Assembly (NCBI RefSeq): GCF_001424585.1
Contig: NZ_LMPJ01000001.1
Location: 1,180,450 to 1,244,449, forward strand
DNA: 64,000 nucleotides
Direction: 5' to 3'
Origin: Chryseobacterium sp. Leaf180
Lineage (GTDB): Bacteria > Bacteroidota > Bacteroidia > Flavobacteriales > Weeksellaceae
Shown here: in pieces, positions 24,486 to 33,105 of the stretch
Position numbering within the stretch: the first letter of the stretch is position 1
Layout of the letters: each line of letters begins with the position of its first letter
Notes under the pieces: model-generated
What the model was told of the DNA's origin: nothing
What the model saw: only the letters and a program-made list of their open reading frames with translations
The model's database searches: none
Position numbers and translations under genes: made by a program

Positions 24486-25259
24486 TTATTTTTTGCGCAA
24501 ATCATCGAGCCTGTCCCAGATGTCTTCTCTTTTTTTGTAAGGCAACTCGCTAAAATCATCAGGATGCGTTTCTTTGTAATCCTGCCAGAGTTTATCGTCT
24601 TTTTCGTTGTAATAATTTGGGAACTGCCAGATAAAACGCTTCTTTTTCTCGCCCACTTTTCTGAACATAAAGGCCAGCATACTTCCCACAGCCGCTCCGG
24701 AAAGATGCGCCTGCCAGGAAATTTTACTCGGCGCTTCCAGCCTGTAAAACATTTCTTCCGGGAAAATCCCCCAAATTAAACTTCCATAATAGAGTACAAC
24801 CAAAAGTGAAATCGTGAGCAAGGTCATATTCCATTTAAAAACACCGCTGAAAAAGAGGTAAAATGCCAAAACATAGACAACACCGCTCGCGCCAATGGTA
24901 CACGTGTACGCATAATTCCCGGTCATCACGTCGACTGGCGGCAGCATCCAAAGCAGTAAACCTGCAGCCAGCCAGCCCAAAATAAAAACTTTGTTGGCCA
25001 CCAGCGGATAAAACTGGTAGAGTAAAAACATAAGTACGGCGATTGGGATCGAGTTTCCGATGATGTGCTCTAAACTTCCGTGCAGCAGCGGTGCGGTGAC
25101 GATACCTAAAAGACCTTCCGGCAAAAGCGGAATAATGGCTCCGAAACAGTTTGAAAAAAACCCGAATTTCTGCAGAAGAAAACCAAACCACATGGCACCG
25201 AGCATGAGCAGCGGATTAATGATCGCTCTTTTATGAAGTACATTTTTAATCATGATCAA
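24486..25259 (-). CDS. Rhomboid-family intramembrane serine protease
   Basis: 257 residues with about six spans. The catalytic Ser lies in TIGASGVVYVLAFY and the His in HLSGAAVGSM; the amphipathic L1 region is HGSLEHIIGNSIP. A long basic tail (FRKVGEKKKR...) follows and ends in the cytoplasm. Rhomboids cut transmembrane segments of substrate proteins. A second Met at 25253 could be the start. The gene lies directly upstream of dprA. Confidence 0.9.
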   Translation of the reverse strand: MIMIKNVLHKRAIINPLLMLGAMWFGFLLQKFGFFSNCFGAIIPLLPEGLLGIVTAPLLHGSLEHIIGNSIPIAVLMFLLYQFYPLVANKVFILGWLAAGLLLWMLPPVDVMTGNYAYTCTIGASGVVYVLAFYLFFSGVFKWNMTLLTISLLVVLYYGSLIWGIFPEEMFYRLEAPSKISWQAHLSGAAVGSMLAFMFRKVGEKKKRFIWQFPNYYNEKDDKLWQDYKETHPDDFSELPYKKREDIWDRLDDLRKK

Positions 25260-25446
25260 AAACTGTCAAATCAAAAGCCAAGACTTTTTTTCGGAAAATA
25301 TGTCGATTTTTATTAAAGTTAATGAAAAGTTTCAGCCAAAAACGCTTGGTTTTTAATCACTTTAAATATATAATTCAATAAATCCGACAAATTATCTCGA
25401 TCCCCCGTTTGCTTTAATATCATTATTTTTACGCTAAAGATTGTCT

Positions 25447-26379
25447 ATGAGAAAGATTTCCCTAGTTTTATTTCTTTTGATTTTAAGTTTTCTTAATGCG
25501 CAGGTTGTAATTACCGACACCGCGAAAGTTGATACCCTAAAAGCTCCTAGACATTGGTCAATACAGGCGAAGAACAGTGTTTTGTTTAATCAGGCAGCGT
25601 TTTCAAACTGGGTTGGCGGTGGTGCCAATAATGTTGGCTGGCTGGCAAGTATTAATTATAATCTGACGTACGAGAAGGAAAAAAATCTTTGGGAAAATAT
25701 CATCATTTTAAATTACGGACAAAATACGACCAAAGGTGTGGGCACGAGAAAAACTCAGGATGTACTGAATGTTTCTACAAACTACGGGCGGCAGTTTTCG
25801 AAAAGCTGGTACATTTCCAGTGGTGCGAGTGTGCTTTCGCAGTTTTCGGGCGGTTTTGAAGACGGAAATAATCCTTCAGCAAAAAAGATTTCAAATTTTA
25901 TGGCACCGGGCTATGTGAATGCTGGAGTAGGGATTACGTATCGGCCGAATGAAAACCTTACCGCGACATTGAGACCTGCCAACGGAAGATTTACTTTCGT
26001 TCTCGATCCTGAATTGCAGCTGGAAGGTACTTACGGTCTCAAAGCAGACGGAGATTTTTTCCTGATGCAGATCGGTTTTTTAGGTTCGGCAATTTACAAA
26101 GTAAAACTGATGGAAAATATTGAAGTGACAAATACGGCTTCAATTTTCTCCAATTACCTCGAGCGGCCCGATCACATGGTGCTTTCGTACAATATGCTGC
26201 TCAACATGAAAATCAACCGGTTTATATCAAGCATTATAACAGTCGATCTCATGTATGATCATAACCAGATACAGAAAACGCAGCTGAAACAGACATTGGG
26301 CGTTGGTATTGCGTACAGTATTGATAATGGCGTGAAACGCTCAGACCGGAAAGACAGCCAGTGGTGGCTGAAGAAATAA
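25447..26379 (+). CDS. DUF3078 outer-membrane-associated protein
   Basis: 310 residues from the ATG at 25447 (a TTG at 25441 is rejected), with a signal peptide (MRKISLVLFLLILSFLNA, cut before QVV). The mature part is β-rich with DUF3078 features: NSVLFNQAAFSNWVGGGANN near the N-terminus, LNYGQNTTKGVGTRKTQDVL, and the repeated strand pattern to the final LGVGIAYSI. DUF3078 proteins are found in Bacteroidota and presumed to be barrel or periplasmic proteins; their role is not known. It is followed by the shared terminator with sufD. Confidence 0.82.
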   Translation: MRKISLVLFLLILSFLNAQVVITDTAKVDTLKAPRHWSIQAKNSVLFNQAAFSNWVGGGANNVGWLASINYNLTYEKEKNLWENIIILNYGQNTTKGVGTRKTQDVLNVSTNYGRQFSKSWYISSGASVLSQFSGGFEDGNNPSAKKISNFMAPGYVNAGVGITYRPNENLTATLRPANGRFTFVLDPELQLEGTYGLKADGDFFLMQIGFLGSAIYKVKLMENIEVTNTASIFSNYLERPDHMVLSYNMLLNMKINRFISSIITVDLMYDHNQIQKTQLKQTLGVGIAYSIDNGVKRSDRKDSQWWLKK

Positions 26380-26388
26380 GTTTTGAAT

Positions 26389-26419
26389 AAAAAAGCACCT
26401 CATTACGAAGTGCTTTTTG
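26389..26419. terminator. Bidirectional terminator between DUF3078 gene and sufD
   Basis: AAAAAGCAC (26390-26398) pairs with GTGCTTTTT (26410-26418) with an 11-base loop; it lies between the convergent stops of the DUF3078 gene and sufD. Confidence 0.75.
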
Positions 26420-26434
26420 TTTATTTAAATCAGA

Positions 26435-27742
26435 TTAAAAAGTGCTTTCAACCTCCAGTTTTTCAGCTAAAAGTTTTTCAATTTTTACCTTTAAAGGTTC
26501 GATGTCGATATTCTGAATCGCATCATTCGCAAAAGCGTACAGCAGTAAGGCCTGTGCTTCTTTCTTCGAAATTCCTCTTGCTCTCAGATAAAATAAAGCA
26601 TCTTTATTCAACTGTCCAACGGTGCAGCCATGCGAACATTTTACATCATCCGCAAAAATCTCGAGCTGTGGTTTGGTATCAATTGAAGCACCTTCGTTCA
26701 GCAAAACATTATTATTCTGTTGGTAGGCATTGGTTTTCTGCGCGATTTTATCCACAAAAACTTTCCCGTTGAAAACGCCGTGCGATTTATCTTTAAATAT
26801 CCCTTTGTAATTCTGGTAGCTTTCACAATTTGGCTGATTGTGATGCACAGCGGTGTGATGATCGACCAACTGCTCGTTGCCGATAATTGTGATACCGTTC
26901 ATGAACGAATTGACATTTGAGCCATTCTGAATAAAATCGAGATTGTTTCTCACGATTTTTCCGCCAAAAGAAAATGTATTGACTGTTGCCAGACTGTCGC
27001 GTTCCTGCTTTGCAAACGTATGATCCACGAGATACGAAGTTTCGCTGTCGTTCTGCACTTTGTGCCAGTCCGCTTTTGAATTTGGATGGGCAAAAATCTC
27101 TGTTACGCTGTTTGTGAAAACATAATTTTCATCAAAATTATGATGACTTTCTATGATTTCTACCTTCGCGCCTTCTTCTACAATCAGTAAATTTCTGGTG
27201 TTGTAAAACGTGTTGTCTTCCTGATTTTGAGAGAGATAAAAAACATGAATTGGTTTTTCGATGATCACGTTTTTCGGAACTTTAAGAAAAAATCCAAATT
27301 TGCAGTACGCTTCATTCAGATTGGTAAAAGCCAGATTTTTAGCGGTAATGGTATTGAAATATTCCTCAAAAACATCTCTGTGGGCTGCATCATTTAATGC
27401 ATAATTGAAAGAAAGAAACTCTGCGTTTTCAATAGAGATTTTTGAAAATTCTTTGCACAGCTTTCCGTTAACGAAAACAATCCAGTCAAAATTTTCCTCG
27501 CCCAGATGAAGCAGATCAAGTTGCTCTTTGGTAATGTTATGCGATTCTTTCGGAAAAAAATTATAGTTTTTCTCTACAATTTCACGAATGTTTGTATATC
27601 GGTATTCTTCGTCTTTTTTAGTCGGAAAGCCAATTTCCGTAAACTTTTTCAAAGCAGAAACCCGGGTTTCGTCAAGAAAACGATGACTTAAAGTTTCCAG
27701 AAAAGCGGTGTGATTATTTAAAATTTGTTCGTTTAAACTCAT
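26435..27742 (-). CDS. sufD: Fe-S cluster assembly protein SufD
   Basis: 435 residues from the ATG at 27742 (MSLNEQILNNH); the ATG at 27778 would add 12 residues over the intergenic hairpin. The β-helix SufBD core is recognised by VDHHTAVHHNQPNCESYQNY, KSHGVFNGKVFVD and the C-terminal CSHGCTVGQLNKDALFYLRARGISKKEAQALLLYAF. SufD forms the SufBC2D scaffold with SufB and SufC. It follows sufC by 92 bases that hold an inverted repeat. Confidence 0.94.
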   Translation of the reverse strand: MSLNEQILNNHTAFLETLSHRFLDETRVSALKKFTEIGFPTKKDEEYRYTNIREIVEKNYNFFPKESHNITKEQLDLLHLGEENFDWIVFVNGKLCKEFSKISIENAEFLSFNYALNDAAHRDVFEEYFNTITAKNLAFTNLNEAYCKFGFFLKVPKNVIIEKPIHVFYLSQNQEDNTFYNTRNLLIVEEGAKVEIIESHHNFDENYVFTNSVTEIFAHPNSKADWHKVQNDSETSYLVDHTFAKQERDSLATVNTFSFGGKIVRNNLDFIQNGSNVNSFMNGITIIGNEQLVDHHTAVHHNQPNCESYQNYKGIFKDKSHGVFNGKVFVDKIAQKTNAYQQNNNVLLNEGASIDTKPQLEIFADDVKCSHGCTVGQLNKDALFYLRARGISKKEAQALLLYAFANDAIQNIDIEPLKVKIEKLLAEKLEVESTF

Positions 27743-27756
27743 TAGTTGAACGTTTT

Positions 27757-27796
27757 TTTGTCTTCTGAGAAAATCCAAAATCTTCCTGAAGACAAA
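27757..27796. repeat. Inverted repeat between sufC and sufD
   Basis: TTTGTCTTC (27757-27765) and GAAGACAAA (27788-27796) form a perfect 9-bp stem with a 22-base loop. On the transcribed (minus) strand a short T run does not follow the stem, so it is more likely a processing or stability structure than a terminator. Confidence 0.55.
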
Positions 27797-27834
27797 TATT
27801 TCGTTTAATTATTAAAATTTTCAGGCTGATGATA

Positions 27835-28578
27835 TTAGTTAAGAAGCCAGTCGTAGCCTTTTGCCTCAAGTTCCAAAGCCAAAGATTTGTCGCCGGTTTT
27901 GATGATTTTTCCGTTGGCCAGCACGTGTACAAAATCAGGCTGAATATAGTTTAGCAATCTTTGATAGTGCGTAATCAAAAGTACAGCATTTCCTTCGCTT
28001 TTAAAAGTGTTGACACCGTCTGCTACGATTCTTAAAGCATCGATATCTAAACCTGAATCGGTTTCGTCAAGAATAGCCAATTTAGGATTCAGCATCATCA
28101 TCTGGAAAATTTCGTTTCTCTTCTTTTCACCTCCGGAAAATCCTTCGTTCAATGATCTTGAAAGGAAATCTTTTTTAATTCCCAATTTTTCAGATTTCTC
28201 ACGAATCATAGCCAGCATTTCTTTTGCAGGCATATCTTCCAGTCCGTTGGCCTTTCTGTTTTCGTTCAAAGCAGCTTTGATAAAGTTGGTCACGGAAACC
28301 CCCGGAATCTCTACCGGATATTGAAAAGAAAGGAAAATTCCTTTGTGGGCTCTCTCTTCAGGAGCATCTTCAATAATGTTTTCACCTTGAAAAAGGATTT
28401 CACCTTCTGTTACTTCGTACTCTTCTTTTCCTGCAATTACCGAAGAAAGCGTAGATTTTCCGGCACCGTTTGGTCCCATGATGGCGTGTACTTCGCCCGG
28501 TTTTATTTCTAGATTAATTCCTTTTAAAATCTGTGCGCCATCTTCAATTCTGGCGTGTAGGTTTTTAATTTCTAACAT
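27835..28578 (-). CDS. sufC: Fe-S cluster assembly ATPase SufC
   Basis: 247 residues of the ABC ATPase fold. Walker A is GPNGAGKST, the signature is [10 protein letters not shown], and Walker B with the catalytic Glu is [12 protein letters not shown]; the switch His lies in LLITHYQR. SufC energises the SufBC2D scaffold. Gene order on the minus strand is sufA, sufB, sufC, sufD. Confidence 0.96.
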   Translation of the reverse strand: MLEIKNLHARIEDGAQILKGINLEIKPGEVHAIMGPNGAGKSTLSSVIAGKEEYEVTEGEILFQGENIIEDAPEERAHKGIFLSFQYPVEIPGVSVTNFIKAALNENRKANGLEDMPAKEMLAMIREKSEKLGIKKDFLSRSLNEGFSGGEKKRNEIFQMMMLNPKLAILDETDSGLDIDALRIVADGVNTFKSEGNAVLLITHYQRLLNYIQPDFVHVLANGKIIKTGDKSLALELEAKGYDWLLN

Positions 28579-28614
28579 ATATTTGAGTTTGCTGCAAGGC
28601 TAAAATCATTTTCC

Positions 28615-28633
28615 AGTTCAATTAATTTGAACT
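28615..28633. repeat. Inverted repeat between sufB and sufC
   Basis: AGTTCAA (28615-28621) and TTGAACT (28627-28633) are complementary with a 5-base gap, in the middle of the 93-base sufB-sufC spacer. Confidence 0.5.
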
Positions 28634-28671
28634 TAATTCTTCCTTGTAAAAATCTTTTTTAAATACTAATT

Positions 28672-30120
28672 TTATCCAACAGAGCCTTCCAAGGAAATCT
28701 CCAGTAATTTTTGCGCTTCTATAGCAAATTCCATTGGAAGCTTGTTTAAAACTTCTTTACTGAAACCGTTTACAATCAAAGCGATTGCTCTTTCGGTATC
28801 AATACCTCTCTGGTTACAGTAAAAAATCTGATCTTCACCGATTTTTGACGTCGTAGCCTCATGTTCCAGCTGTGCCGTCGGGTCTTTGATTTCTATATAT
28901 GGGAAAGTATGTGCACCACATTCGTTACCCATCAGCAATGAATCGCATTGAGAGAAGTTTCTGGCTCCTTTTGCAGAAGGCATTACTTTTACCTGTCCTC
29001 TGTATGAATTCTGAGATTTTCCTGCAGAGATTCCTTTGGAGATAATTGTGGATCTTGTATTTTTCCCAATATGAATCATCTTTGTTCCGGTATCGGCGTA
29101 CTGATGATTGTTGGTTACTGCGATGGAATAAAATTCTCCAATAGAACCGTCACCTTTCAGGATACATGAAGGATATTTCCAGGTTACCGCAGAACCGGTT
29201 TCAACCTGTGTCCATGAGATTTTTGCCTTGTATTCGCAAAGTCCTCTTTTGGTAACAAAATTGAAAACTCCACCTTTTCCTTCTTCATTTCCCGGGTACC
29301 AGTTTTGAACGGTAGAATATTTAATTTCAGCATTATCCATTGCAATTAATTCTACAACGGCAGCGTGAAGCTGATTTTCATCTCTTGACGGAGCGGTACA
29401 ACCTTCCAGGTAGGAAACATAGCTTCCTTCATCTGCAATCACAAGCGTTCTTTCAAACTGGCCTGTTCCTGCCTGATTAATTCTGAAATACGTAGAAAGT
29501 TCCATCGGACATCTTACTCCTTTTGGAATATAGCAGAAACTTCCGTCAGAAAATACGGCGGAATTCAGAGCTGCATAGAAGTTATCACCTCTCGGAACTA
29601 CTTTTCCGAGATATTTTCTTACCAAATCCGGATGGTTTTTAATTGCCTCGGAAATCGAACAAAAAATAATTCCTTTCTCTGCTAATGTATCCTGAAAAGT
29701 TGTTTTTACAGAAATAGAGTCGATCACAATATCAACCGCAACATTTGAAAGTCTTTTCTGCTCTTCAATGTTGATACCCAGTTTGGCAAAAGTCGCTAGC
29801 AATTCCGGGTCTACTTCGTCTAAACTTTCCAGCTGTGGATTAGATTTTGGGGCAGCGTAATATTTTATCGCCTGAAAATCAGGTTTTTCATATTTGATGT
29901 TCGCCCACTCTGGCTCAATCATCTTCAGCCAGATTCTGTAAGATTCCAGTCGCCACTCTGTCATCCATTCCGGCTCTTCTTTCTTAGCCGAGATAGCGCG
30001 TACGATGTCTTCGTTCAGACCTGTCGGGAAATCCTCGTAATCGAGTATGGTTTCCCATCCAAACTCGTATTTTTTATTTTCTAAATCGACTCTAAGGTCG
30101 TCTTCAGTGTATTTACTCAT
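28672..30120 (-). CDS. sufB: Fe-S cluster assembly protein SufB
   Basis: 482 residues, the usual SufB length. Landmarks are the N-terminal [28 protein letters not shown], the conserved [10 protein letters not shown]-like [19 protein letters not shown], and the C-terminal [41 protein letters not shown]. SufB is the scaffold for cluster assembly with SufC and SufD. It starts 65 bases after sufA; a strong hairpin lies between. Confidence 0.96.
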   Translation of the reverse strand: MSKYTEDDLRVDLENKKYEFGWETILDYEDFPTGLNEDIVRAISAKKEEPEWMTEWRLESYRIWLKMIEPEWANIKYEKPDFQAIKYYAAPKSNPQLESLDEVDPELLATFAKLGINIEEQKRLSNVAVDIVIDSISVKTTFQDTLAEKGIIFCSISEAIKNHPDLVRKYLGKVVPRGDNFYAALNSAVFSDGSFCYIPKGVRCPMELSTYFRINQAGTGQFERTLVIADEGSYVSYLEGCTAPSRDENQLHAAVVELIAMDNAEIKYSTVQNWYPGNEEGKGGVFNFVTKRGLCEYKAKISWTQVETGSAVTWKYPSCILKGDGSIGEFYSIAVTNNHQYADTGTKMIHIGKNTRSTIISKGISAGKSQNSYRGQVKVMPSAKGARNFSQCDSLLMGNECGAHTFPYIEIKDPTAQLEHEATTSKIGEDQIFYCNQRGIDTERAIALIVNGFSKEVLNKLPMEFAIEAQKLLEISLEGSVG

Positions 30121-30134
30121 TTTTTAAGATTTCA

Positions 30135-30179
30135 GACGTTAAATTTCAGACAAAAAGTCATCTGTCTGTTTATAACGTC
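30135..30179. repeat. Nested hairpin between sufA and sufB
   Basis: GACGTTA (30135-30141) pairs with TAACGTC (30173-30179) and inside it CAGACA (30147-30152) pairs with TGTCTG (30163-30168). All pairs are Watson-Crick. There is no T run after it, so it is not a classical terminator. Confidence 0.6.
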
Positions 30180-30185
30180 AAGTGT

Positions 30186-30515
30186 CTATAAACTAAAACT
30201 CTCACCACAACCACACGTTCTGGCAGCATTTGGGTTATTAAAGACAAAGCCTTTTCCGTTCAGTCCGCCGGAATATTCTAAAACAGTTCCCGCAAGATAC
30301 AGCATCGATTTTTTTTCGATGATGATCTTGATGTTGTTATCTTCAAAAATCTGATCGGTTTCGTTTTTTTTATTATCGAAACCTAAAACATATTCCAAAC
30401 CAGAACATCCGCCACTCTTTACGCCCACTCTTATATAGTCTTCTGCAGGATCAAAACCATCTTCCGTCATCAGTTGGATGGCTTTTTGTCTCGCATGATC
30501 TGAAACTTTTATCAT
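30186..30515 (-). CDS. sufA: A-type Fe-S carrier, SufA/IscA/ErpA family
   Basis: 109 residues with the three conserved Cys: SGGCSGLEY (first) and the C-terminal TCGCGESF pair. A-type carriers receive clusters from the scaffold and pass them to apoproteins. The symbol sufA follows from its place at the head of sufBCD; the sequence alone does not separate SufA from IscA or ErpA. A TATTTTTG box at 30544-30551 (minus strand) lies upstream. Confidence 0.9.
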   Translation of the reverse strand: MIKVSDHARQKAIQLMTEDGFDPAEDYIRVGVKSGGCSGLEYVLGFDNKKNETDQIFEDNNIKIIIEKKSMLYLAGTVLEYSGGLNGKGFVFNNPNAARTCGCGESFSL

Positions 30516-30663
30516 TGTATTTATTTAGAATGATTTAACAGCACAAAAATACGCACAATAATCATGATATGAAAATCGGCAATTTTATTTTAACTATTTT
30601 TATTATCGATGGCTTAACTTTGAATCTAAATTAAAATCAAAAACCCAAATCAAATATATTTAA

Positions 30664-31500
30664 ATGAAAAAAACCGTTTTTATTGCATTTTTGCTCATCG
30701 CCAATCTCGCTTTTTCACAAGTCAACCGATTCGTTTATCAGGTGACAATGAAGCCTGATGCAGATGATAAGGCTGATGTGAAAATTGAAAATGCATACCT
30801 CGACATCACACCAGAAAAATCTCTTTTTTATGCTGAAAACAGAATCAAAAGAGACTCAATTATCCGTCAGGCAATGCAGAATGGCGGCGTGAGAATGGGT
30901 GGTAACCGGGAGCAGATGGAAAGCCTTCGCTCGATCATCAATTATACTGTAGAAAAAGATTCGAAAGAGCAGAAAACATATTACCTCGACCGTCTCGGCA
31001 GAGATCAGTACAGCTATCCTGAAGACCGTATGATGACGTGGAAAATTTTACCTGAAACCACAAAAATTGGCGATTATAAAGTGCAGAAAGCAGAGACTGA
31101 TTTTGCCGGAAGGAAATGGACAGCTTGGTTTACGACCGATTTGCCATATCAGGACGGACCGTACAAATTCAACGGACTTCCTGGCCTGATCGTAAAAGTT
31201 GAAGATGCAGATGGCGATTATTCATTTGACTTAATGAAAAACTATAAAGTCGCTGCGCTTCCGGAAATGATGCAGTTTGGTAATACCATCAAAGTAAAAC
31301 GTGCAGATTATGCCAAGCAGCAGGCGAAATTTAAATCTGATCCTATGTCTTTTATGACGCAGGGCGGTGGAGGATCTGGTGCGCCAGCGCCACCAATGTC
31401 TGCGAGAGGCGGTCAGAATCCGGCTGAGATGCGAAAACGAATGGAAGAAAGGGTGAAAGAGGAACTTAAGAAAAACAGCAACCCGATCGAGAAATCATAG
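30664..31500 (+). CDS. GLPGLI-family exported protein
   Basis: 278 residues with a signal peptide (MKKTVFIAFLLIANLAFSQ). The family name motif is present as KFNGLPGLIVKVEDADGDY near residue 175. The second half is Gly/Met-rich with a MTQGGGGSGAPAPPMSARGGQ stretch. The family is confined to Bacteroidota and its function is not known; members are often near TonB-dependent transporters, but none is adjacent here. TAACTTTG at 30615-30622 is a probable -7 box. A strong terminator follows. Confidence 0.85.
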   Translation: MKKTVFIAFLLIANLAFSQVNRFVYQVTMKPDADDKADVKIENAYLDITPEKSLFYAENRIKRDSIIRQAMQNGGVRMGGNREQMESLRSIINYTVEKDSKEQKTYYLDRLGRDQYSYPEDRMMTWKILPETTKIGDYKVQKAETDFAGRKWTAWFTTDLPYQDGPYKFNGLPGLIVKVEDADGDYSFDLMKNYKVAALPEMMQFGNTIKVKRADYAKQQAKFKSDPMSFMTQGGGGSGAPAPPMSARGGQNPAEMRKRMEERVKEELKKNSNPIEKS

Positions 31501-31504
31501 CATA

Positions 31505-31538
31505 AAAAAATCCTGAAAGCTAATTTTCAGGATTTTTT
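31505..31538 (+). terminator. Terminator after GLPGLI gene
   Basis: AAAAAATCCTGAAA (31505-31518) pairs with TTTCAGGATTTTTT (31525-31538), loop of six. Confidence 0.85.
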
Positions 31539-31542
31539 GTTT

Positions 31543-32385
31543 TTATTGTGTGAGCTCTTGCCCCTGGCGTATATCGCCACTATTGTAGCCTTTCATAAAC
31601 CATTCCTTCCGCTGAGCAGAAGAGCCGTGTGTAAAGCTTTCTTGGTTTACCTGTCCCTGCGTTCTTTTTTGAATATTGTCATCACCGACAGCTTCTGCAG
31701 CACTTAAAGCAGATTCTAGATCGCCGGGTTCAAGAAACTTTTCACGGTCGCCAGTTACACGGGACCATACTCCGGCATAAAAATCAGCTTGTAGCTCGGT
31801 GCCGACGGATAATTGATTCAGTTCAGCTTCAGAAAACTGTCCGCTTCGTCGCATCTGTTCTCTTTTATCCAAAGTCCCCAAGAGATTCTGCACGTGATGT
31901 CCCATTTCGTGTGCGAGAACATACGCAACGGTAAACTCGGTTACCTGCGCACCAAACTGTGTCTGCAGTTCACGGAAAAAACTCATGTCCATATAAACAG
32001 TCTGATCTGCCGGACAGTAAAACGGTCCCATCGCAGACTGTGCAGTTCCACAACCGGAATTGGTGGCACTTTCAAACAAAACCACTTTTGCAGGCTGATA
32101 CTGCATCCCATTATCAGCAAAAATCTTGGTCCAGGTTTCTTCGTTTTCTGCGGTAAGCATCTGTATAAATTCTCCGGTTTTCTGCTCTTCAGCATTCAGT
32201 TGCCGCTGTTCGGTTTGCGGGGCCGAGTTTCCACCGGAAGATAAAATTGCGGAAGGATCTCCGCCGAGAAAAAATACAATTGCGGCAATAATCATCGTTC
32301 CCAGTCCGCCGCCAACGAGCATTCCGCCGCCGCCCGAGCCTCTGCGGTCATCTACATTTCCGCTTCTGTCATCTGTCCATTTCAT
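31543..32385 (-). CDS. Neutral zinc metallopeptidase (YpfJ-like)
   Basis: 280 residues. The N-terminus carries a Gly-rich stretch and one span (GLGTMIIAAIVFFLGG, about 28-43), then a low-complexity linker and a peptidase domain with the HExxH motif AYVLAHEMGHHVQNLLGT and the downstream metal-site region LNQLSVGTELQADFYAGVW, where E is the likely third ligand. The family ('neutral zinc metallopeptidase', YpfJ) is membrane anchored and of uncertain substrate. It is divergent from the small lipoprotein genes at 32.4-33.1 kb. Confidence 0.9.
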   Translation of the reverse strand: MKWTDDRSGNVDDRRGSGGGGMLVGGGLGTMIIAAIVFFLGGDPSAILSSGGNSAPQTEQRQLNAEEQKTGEFIQMLTAENEETWTKIFADNGMQYQPAKVVLFESATNSGCGTAQSAMGPFYCPADQTVYMDMSFFRELQTQFGAQVTEFTVAYVLAHEMGHHVQNLLGTLDKREQMRRSGQFSEAELNQLSVGTELQADFYAGVWSRVTGDREKFLEPGDLESALSAAEAVGDDNIQKRTQGQVNQESFTHGSSAQRKEWFMKGYNSGDIRQGQELTQ

Positions 32386-32451
32386 AATTTATAATTTGAT
32401 CGTACTAAATTAGAATTTTAAATAATATTTTTGTGAAAAAATAATACAAAG

Positions 32452-32772
32452 GTGCGAAAGATTCAAACAGCATTTATCTTTTTAAGCTTAGTCAGCATAA
32501 TTTCCTGTGAAGAAGCGAAAGAAGACGAAGTAAAAGATGTAGACAAAAATGCAGCCATAGAAACAGTGCTTGCCGTGCAGCATATCGATTCTGCAGATGT
32601 TTTAATTACAAAACATAAAATCTGGAAAGACAATAAACTGGTTCGCGAGATCATTAAAAGAGATACGATTCCTACTTTGGGCGACACCATCAATGTGGTT
32701 GAAGACAAAGATGGAAATGAGAAGACTGTAAAAATGAAAAAAGATTACGAATTTTATATCACCGTGCAGTAA
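32452..32772 (+). CDS. Small lipoprotein, GTG start
   Basis: 106 residues beginning with GTG at 32452 (no nearby in-frame ATG). A TATTTTTG box at 32426-32433 lies 18 bases upstream of the start. The N-terminus is a lipoprotein signal with lipobox SIISC (Cys at about 19), followed by an acidic linker (EEAKEDEVKDVDKN). The rest is charged and β-rich (VQHIDSADVLITKHKIWKDNKLVR). No known family. Its stop (TAA, 32770-32772) overlaps the ATG of the next gene by one base. Confidence 0.75.
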   Translation: MRKIQTAFIFLSLVSIISCEEAKEDEVKDVDKNAAIETVLAVQHIDSADVLITKHKIWKDNKLVREIIKRDTIPTLGDTINVVEDKDGNEKTVKMKKDYEFYITVQ

Positions 32773-33104
32773 TGAAAAAATCAAGCTCTGTAAAGTTACT
32801 TTTCGTTACCGGAATTCTCGCTGCCTGCGCGCAGGAAAATCCGAAAGACGAATGGAAAGGTGAAAAAAAAGTCTACATGAGATCAGATTCTACAGCATCT
32901 TATTCTCATGCGCACGGCTTTATGACAGGATTTTTGCTCTATCATGCTTTCAGACCTTATGGGGCTTACAGCAATGGCACTTACCAAAGAGCCGGATACT
33001 ACAGTGATGCGATCAGTACAAAATCCAATGTCGGACGCAATGTTTACAAGGGAAATGTGATGAGAGGAAATTTGGGCAAAAGCGGCTTCCGCGCATCATC
33101 ATAG
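32772..33104 (+). CDS. Small lipoprotein, possible YgiB-type partner
   Basis: 110 residues. Lipoprotein signal MKKSSSVKLLFVTGILAAC (lipobox LAAC, Cys at 19), then a His/Tyr/Gly-rich part (SYSHAHGFMTGFLLYHAF, RPYGAYSNGTYQRAGYYSDA) and a C-terminal basic/Ser tail (VMRGNLGKSGFRASS). The tail recalls the end of E. coli YgiB (an RGGFGES-like motif), and YgiB is also encoded next to ygiC; this resemblance is weak and is an inference from context. It overlaps the previous gene by one base and the ligase gene follows after one base. Confidence 0.65.
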   Translation: MKKSSSVKLLFVTGILAACAQENPKDEWKGEKKVYMRSDSTASYSHAHGFMTGFLLYHAFRPYGAYSNGTYQRAGYYSDAISTKSNVGRNVYKGNVMRGNLGKSGFRASS

Positions 33105-33105
33105 T

